Positions 60,483 to 64,000 of a stretch of 64,000 bases of DNA are shown here, piece after piece. Numbering within the stretch: position 1 is the stretch's first letter; each line of letters starts with the position of its first letter. The stretch spans positions 19,369,329-19,433,328 of the forward strand of contig NC_053418.1 of NCBI RefSeq assembly GCF_016859285.1. The letters are read 5' to 3'. The stretch comes from Xiphias gladius (taxonomy: Eukaryota > Chordata > Actinopteri > Istiophoriformes > Xiphiidae). The translations under genes were made by a program, and so were the position numbers. The notes beneath the pieces are model-generated. The model saw nothing but the letters and a program-made list of their open reading frames with translations, searched no databases and was not told the origin of the DNA.

Positions 60483-60518
60483 AGTTTTATTGTGAGCCAC
60501 AGTTTTATTGTGAGCCAC
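60483..60518. repeat. 18-bp tandem duplication
   Basis: AGTTTTATTGTGAGCCAC occurs twice, head to tail and without mismatch. Confidence 0.9.
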
Positions 60519-60839
60519 AGATTGAGAGAGACACACTTCCCAGTCCACAGAACCCCTGCTAAAGTTGACAATGAAATTACATCAAGTGTACACCAAATCT
60601 TATATCTGTGAATTGAAAACTTAAATTGAAAGCCACCTCGATTTAGGAGCTAGTTTATGAATTCCAGAGCTAAGCAGTCTAGCCTGAACATGATCTATTG
60701 CCCTTCTCTTGCTCAAACTCCCTTTGATCTATGGTCGTATTATCTATAATGCTGTCTTACATGATTCTCTTTTATTGCCAGAATCGCTGCTAGACAGCAA
60801 AACAGATTACATGTTAGATTAAATCAATACAAACTTTAT

Positions 60840-61223
60840 TTACTGGGCTTTGAAATGTAATTCTCCATTTCTCCTGACACTTAAGCAAACACGCACTATT
60901 GAAGGCTCGGATTGTTGCCGGTGGTACTGTGGTTGGTCTGCTGGTCCACCACGCGTTCTGTCACTGTGCCATGCTGCTAGCGTTGCTGCTATTCTTTTCC
61001 ACTCAGCCCTTGTACCCATAAGCAGGAATACAGAACAGTGGTCGCTCAGGCTCAAATCCACCCACTGTAACACCCACTTCATTACTGGGACGAAATGCAT
61101 GCCTGCTGAGTAATTGTAATGGAGCGCAATGGGCAGGAGTCCCATAAAAAACTCCTCTAAATAGGTGCTCATGACCGAAAACAAAAGCAAAGGGTCACAG
61201 AAACTGCAGATTTCTGTGCCCAA
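60840..61223 (-). other. unexplained 127-codon open frame
   Basis: The frame is open on the minus strand in a patch richer in G+C and CpG than its surroundings. It reads, for example, PVMKWVLQWVDLSLSDHC and LAAWHSDRTRGGPADQPQ. I recognise no domain. It has no promoter, splice context or partner exon. It may be a decayed mobile-element fragment or chance. Confidence 0.25.
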
Positions 61224-62584
61224 ACTTCACAGCAACGATTCACCACTTGAACTTACGTGTTAGCAAAACCTGGCATATGTGTTAATGAAGCATTTTTAGA
61301 AGTCCTCATTACACTCAGAAGCCTCAAAAGCATTTACAGTTTGATACAAGTGGGATATTTATTGGCTAACGGGACTAAACTATAACAACAAGACATTTTT
61401 AGACTGATAAATAAAGGGAGTGCAAAGTGGTAATATGGATTGGAAATTAAACAGATCTGACAACATTCTTTCATGGGAACCTGTATACAAATCATTGTAA
61501 TAAGTTGGAAGTTGAAATTGCTGAAGGTCACATGTAAATTTTAAAGGCCATGAACTTTCTTCTTACTTATTTTATGAATAGATTAACCTCTGAACTCTAA
61601 AAGAAACAACAGCAGGAAATGAAACTGTCTTCTGCTTCATTTCCTGTTGAAGAAGGTTATGAAATACTGTACCATAATTTTACTGTATAAACTAAGAAAA
61701 GAGTTGCACTTCAGGATAAAGCAAGTGTGTTGAGGGGAATGCATGACATAGGTGTGATAAGAATTTTGTTCCACTTAATGTTATATTCTCTGAAACGATA
61801 TTTAAATGGGTTATGACAAGGCAGAGCTACAAATAATCTACATCCCTCATTCAAATGAGACCTACAGCTTTTCTTGACTGTTGTGCTGTTTGTGATATCA
61901 AAAATTACGTAGCACAGTGTCATTACTTGTGTCAGAAAAACTTCTTGTTCCAGTCTCGCACCCCCTTGGTAGATACCAGAAGTATCAGTTAACTTCAGTG
62001 TCTTCAAGACAAAGTGTCAAAAAAAAATGAAAATGACAGGCCGAAGATACTCTGTCAAATATAATTTCATTCGACTAAAATTCTCATATTTGACATAGAT
62101 ACTGTAGGAATGACTCCCGACAAAGCCAGATAATAGTGATGTTAACTATTATTTGACCTCTGGGAGAGAGACAGAGATTAGCAGAGAAGCTTTCACCCTT
62201 CGAAATGACATGGCTCAGCAAGTCCACATGAGAACCAGTGCTGTGCTATCGTAACACCCTTCCTGGTTTTCCAAACCAGCTCTTATGTTTGATCTGCAGT
62301 GACACCTTGCTGTTTTAAGTGTCTCTGAAGAATGATCTCAACAAAGAGATATTCTCAGAACCAAGGAATCAAACCTGTAATTGGAACCAACTTCTTCTAC
62401 ACTCACAAAATAAATATGTTTAGTTAGAATCCAACTTTGTAAATCATATTTGTGTGCTGTTATAGATCTTGTTTTGAAGGTGAGGAAGTCGGCCCAAAGT
62501 TGAATTGTATTAATGAGTTTGCCAGGCACAGGTCACTGCAAAATTGACCTTTTTGGTAGCATTCTGCTACCTGTATGTGAGATC

Positions 62585-62614
62585 TTTATTTATTTATTTA
62601 TTTATTTATTTATT
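62585..62614. repeat. (TTTA)n microsatellite
   Basis: About seven uninterrupted TTTA units. Confidence 0.9.
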
Positions 62615-64000
62615 ATACATCAGACTGCACCAATATGATTTTTTATTATCAATCATTTTATAAAGATTTAGATTGCTGAAAAAAGTTATAAATGTCGCAA
62701 GAATGTATCAACACACCTTGTTGTGTTTAAAATCTATACCCCTAGTGTGTCAGCATAACAGTATGTCTACTGTAAATGCCAGGATGCTTTTAAGATATTT
62801 TGTTTCACAGAAAAGAAAAAGCTGTACAGGTTCTTGATGTTGAAAGAGGCCCTTTTGAAAACAAGCTTTTCCTGCAGAAAAGAATAAAAGAATAATGAAA
62901 ACTAAGATGAATGCTAAAATAACCAAAGATCTTTGAGTTAGAAGGGATTAAAAAGCTCTGTATACTGTATCTTTGGCTACATATCAGCTCATCCAGGTGT
63001 GATTTTGACACAACCAGTGAATGTCAAAATGGGTTTCTACCTCCTTTGAGCTCATTTATTTTGCAAATAGTGTGATTACATGTACTTTAGTATGACCAAA
63101 GTTTTGCATAGAAAACGGTTTCTTATTAAAAAAAAAAAAAAAAAAAGCATACTGTGACTTTGCTTTACAGCTGTTTTGGGGAAAAAAAATAATTTATCAA
63201 ATCTAATCATCTTGAGTCTTAGTTTTGATACAAGTACGTTCATCTCTCCTCTGAACTGTGTGAAAACAACACAGGCCACAGGAGCTATCTATACCTCATA
63301 GTTACTCCAAAAGTGGAGACAGTTTTGGAGTTGTTGTTTTCTTTTTTTTTTTTTAATTTTTTCAGTAAGGACCGTAGCCACAGGGCACATTCTTAGACAT
63401 GGTGGATTTCAAAGCCTTGTTTTTGGGTAGACATTTCTTGCATCTGGTGGATGGAATGAGGGTTTAAACCATTACTGCGATTAGAGCTGCCTCACTATGA
63501 TCTCTTGAGCTTGCTTACTGCTGCTAATAGCTGTTTCCTCTCTATTTCCCTCTATCTTTTTCTTTTTCGCTTTCTCTCTCTCTGTGAATGATTTTTATGC
63601 TTTGCTAAAACATGTGGGGGCGTTGAGAGAGGATTTAAATGCAACGATCCCCCTCCTCTTTTTTTTTTTTTTTTTTGGTGAATCTCAGCGTTCTTTTCTG
63701 CAAGCCTCTGATGACGACAGGGCAGCTTTAAGCCTGGCAGTGCCCACGGCAGGCTGCCGTCTCAGCGCTGCCCACTCTCCTCTGTGTTGGCATGCTGGAG
63801 AAAGCGAGGGTGGGGTTCCTCTCTAGCAGACCCTGTCATTCCTAGGAAAGCCTACATGTCCACCCATACAGGATTCCTGATAGGTCTTCATGTTGGGGAT
63901 GTGAGAACGCAAAGATATGGATTTTAGTTTCAGTAGGCGATGGTCTTTATTCAGTGAAGAGTCAAAGATGTATATTTAGATAAACAGACCTATGCAAGGC

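Larger units (their letters stand above)
59024..64000 (+). other. pebp4: pebp4 intron 3 (partial), no further exon seen
   Basis: I looked for the PEBP core motif and found none. Contents: an 18-bp tandem duplication (60483-60518), a 127-codon minus-strand frame of unknown meaning (61223-60840), an (ATTT)n run (62585-62614), poly-A/T runs (63129-63147, 63661-63677) and a GC-richer patch at 63690-63840 without a recognisable exon. Confidence 0.55.

Noticed and set aside
63584..63840. 80-codon frame and GC-rich patch near the right edge, considered as a pebp4 exon or small-RNA gene
   Set aside because: It reads through poly-T, lacks the PEBP core motif and the hairpin potential is short and imperfect.

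Overview
The window is nuclear DNA from a bony fish, most likely a percomorph teleost. The genes have GT-AG introns, the stanniocalcin exon encodes the N-terminus typical of fish stanniocalcins, and the intergenic DNA is AT-rich with long CA/GT microsatellites, Tc1-like transposons and dispersed repeats common in percomorph genomes. Most of the window is non-coding. Four vertebrate genes can be supported, and two of them run off the window edges.

Layout. At the left edge, on the minus strand, lie the first coding exon (1286-1400) and a TATA/CCAAT promoter of stc1 (stanniocalcin 1); the rest of that gene is beyond position 1. About 37 kb follow (1.8-38.8 kb) with no gene I can support, only microsatellites, old repeat copies, an internally deleted Tc1-like element (23560-24486) and several inverted repeats. 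An indoleamine 2,3-dioxygenase gene (ido, closest to IDO2) is complete on the minus strand in ten coding exons (41480 down to 38840, 422 codons), including a 15-nt micro-exon. About 3 kb further, in divergent orientation, rhobtb2 is complete on the plus strand: a GC-rich non-coding first exon ending at 44765, nine coding exons from 46640 to 51680 (698 codons) and a long AT-rich 3' UTR with a poly(A) signal at 55423. Immediately downstream, on the same strand, pebp4 begins. Its ATG appears to be the last three bases of exon 1 (55639-55641), followed by a signal-peptide exon (58502-58605) and the exon opening the PEBP fold (58891-59023). The remainder is beyond the right edge.

The first pebp4 intron holds two insertions: a nearly full-length Tc1-like element with a broken DD34E transposase (56305-57774) and a 302-bp hAT-type MITE with a perfect 8-bp target-site duplication (57835-58136).

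The genes do not form a functional unit: they encode a calcium/phosphate hormone, a tryptophan-catabolic enzyme, an atypical Rho GTPase/BTB adaptor for CUL3 and a secreted PEBP-family protein. What links them is conserved synteny: STC1, RHOBTB2 and PEBP4 are neighbours on human 8p21, and IDO1/IDO2 lie on the same arm. I found no convincing new biological system. The best second-look items are the IDO micro-exon and active-site variant, the split pebp4 start codon, the hAT MITE, and a few near-perfect hairpins in gene-free DNA.
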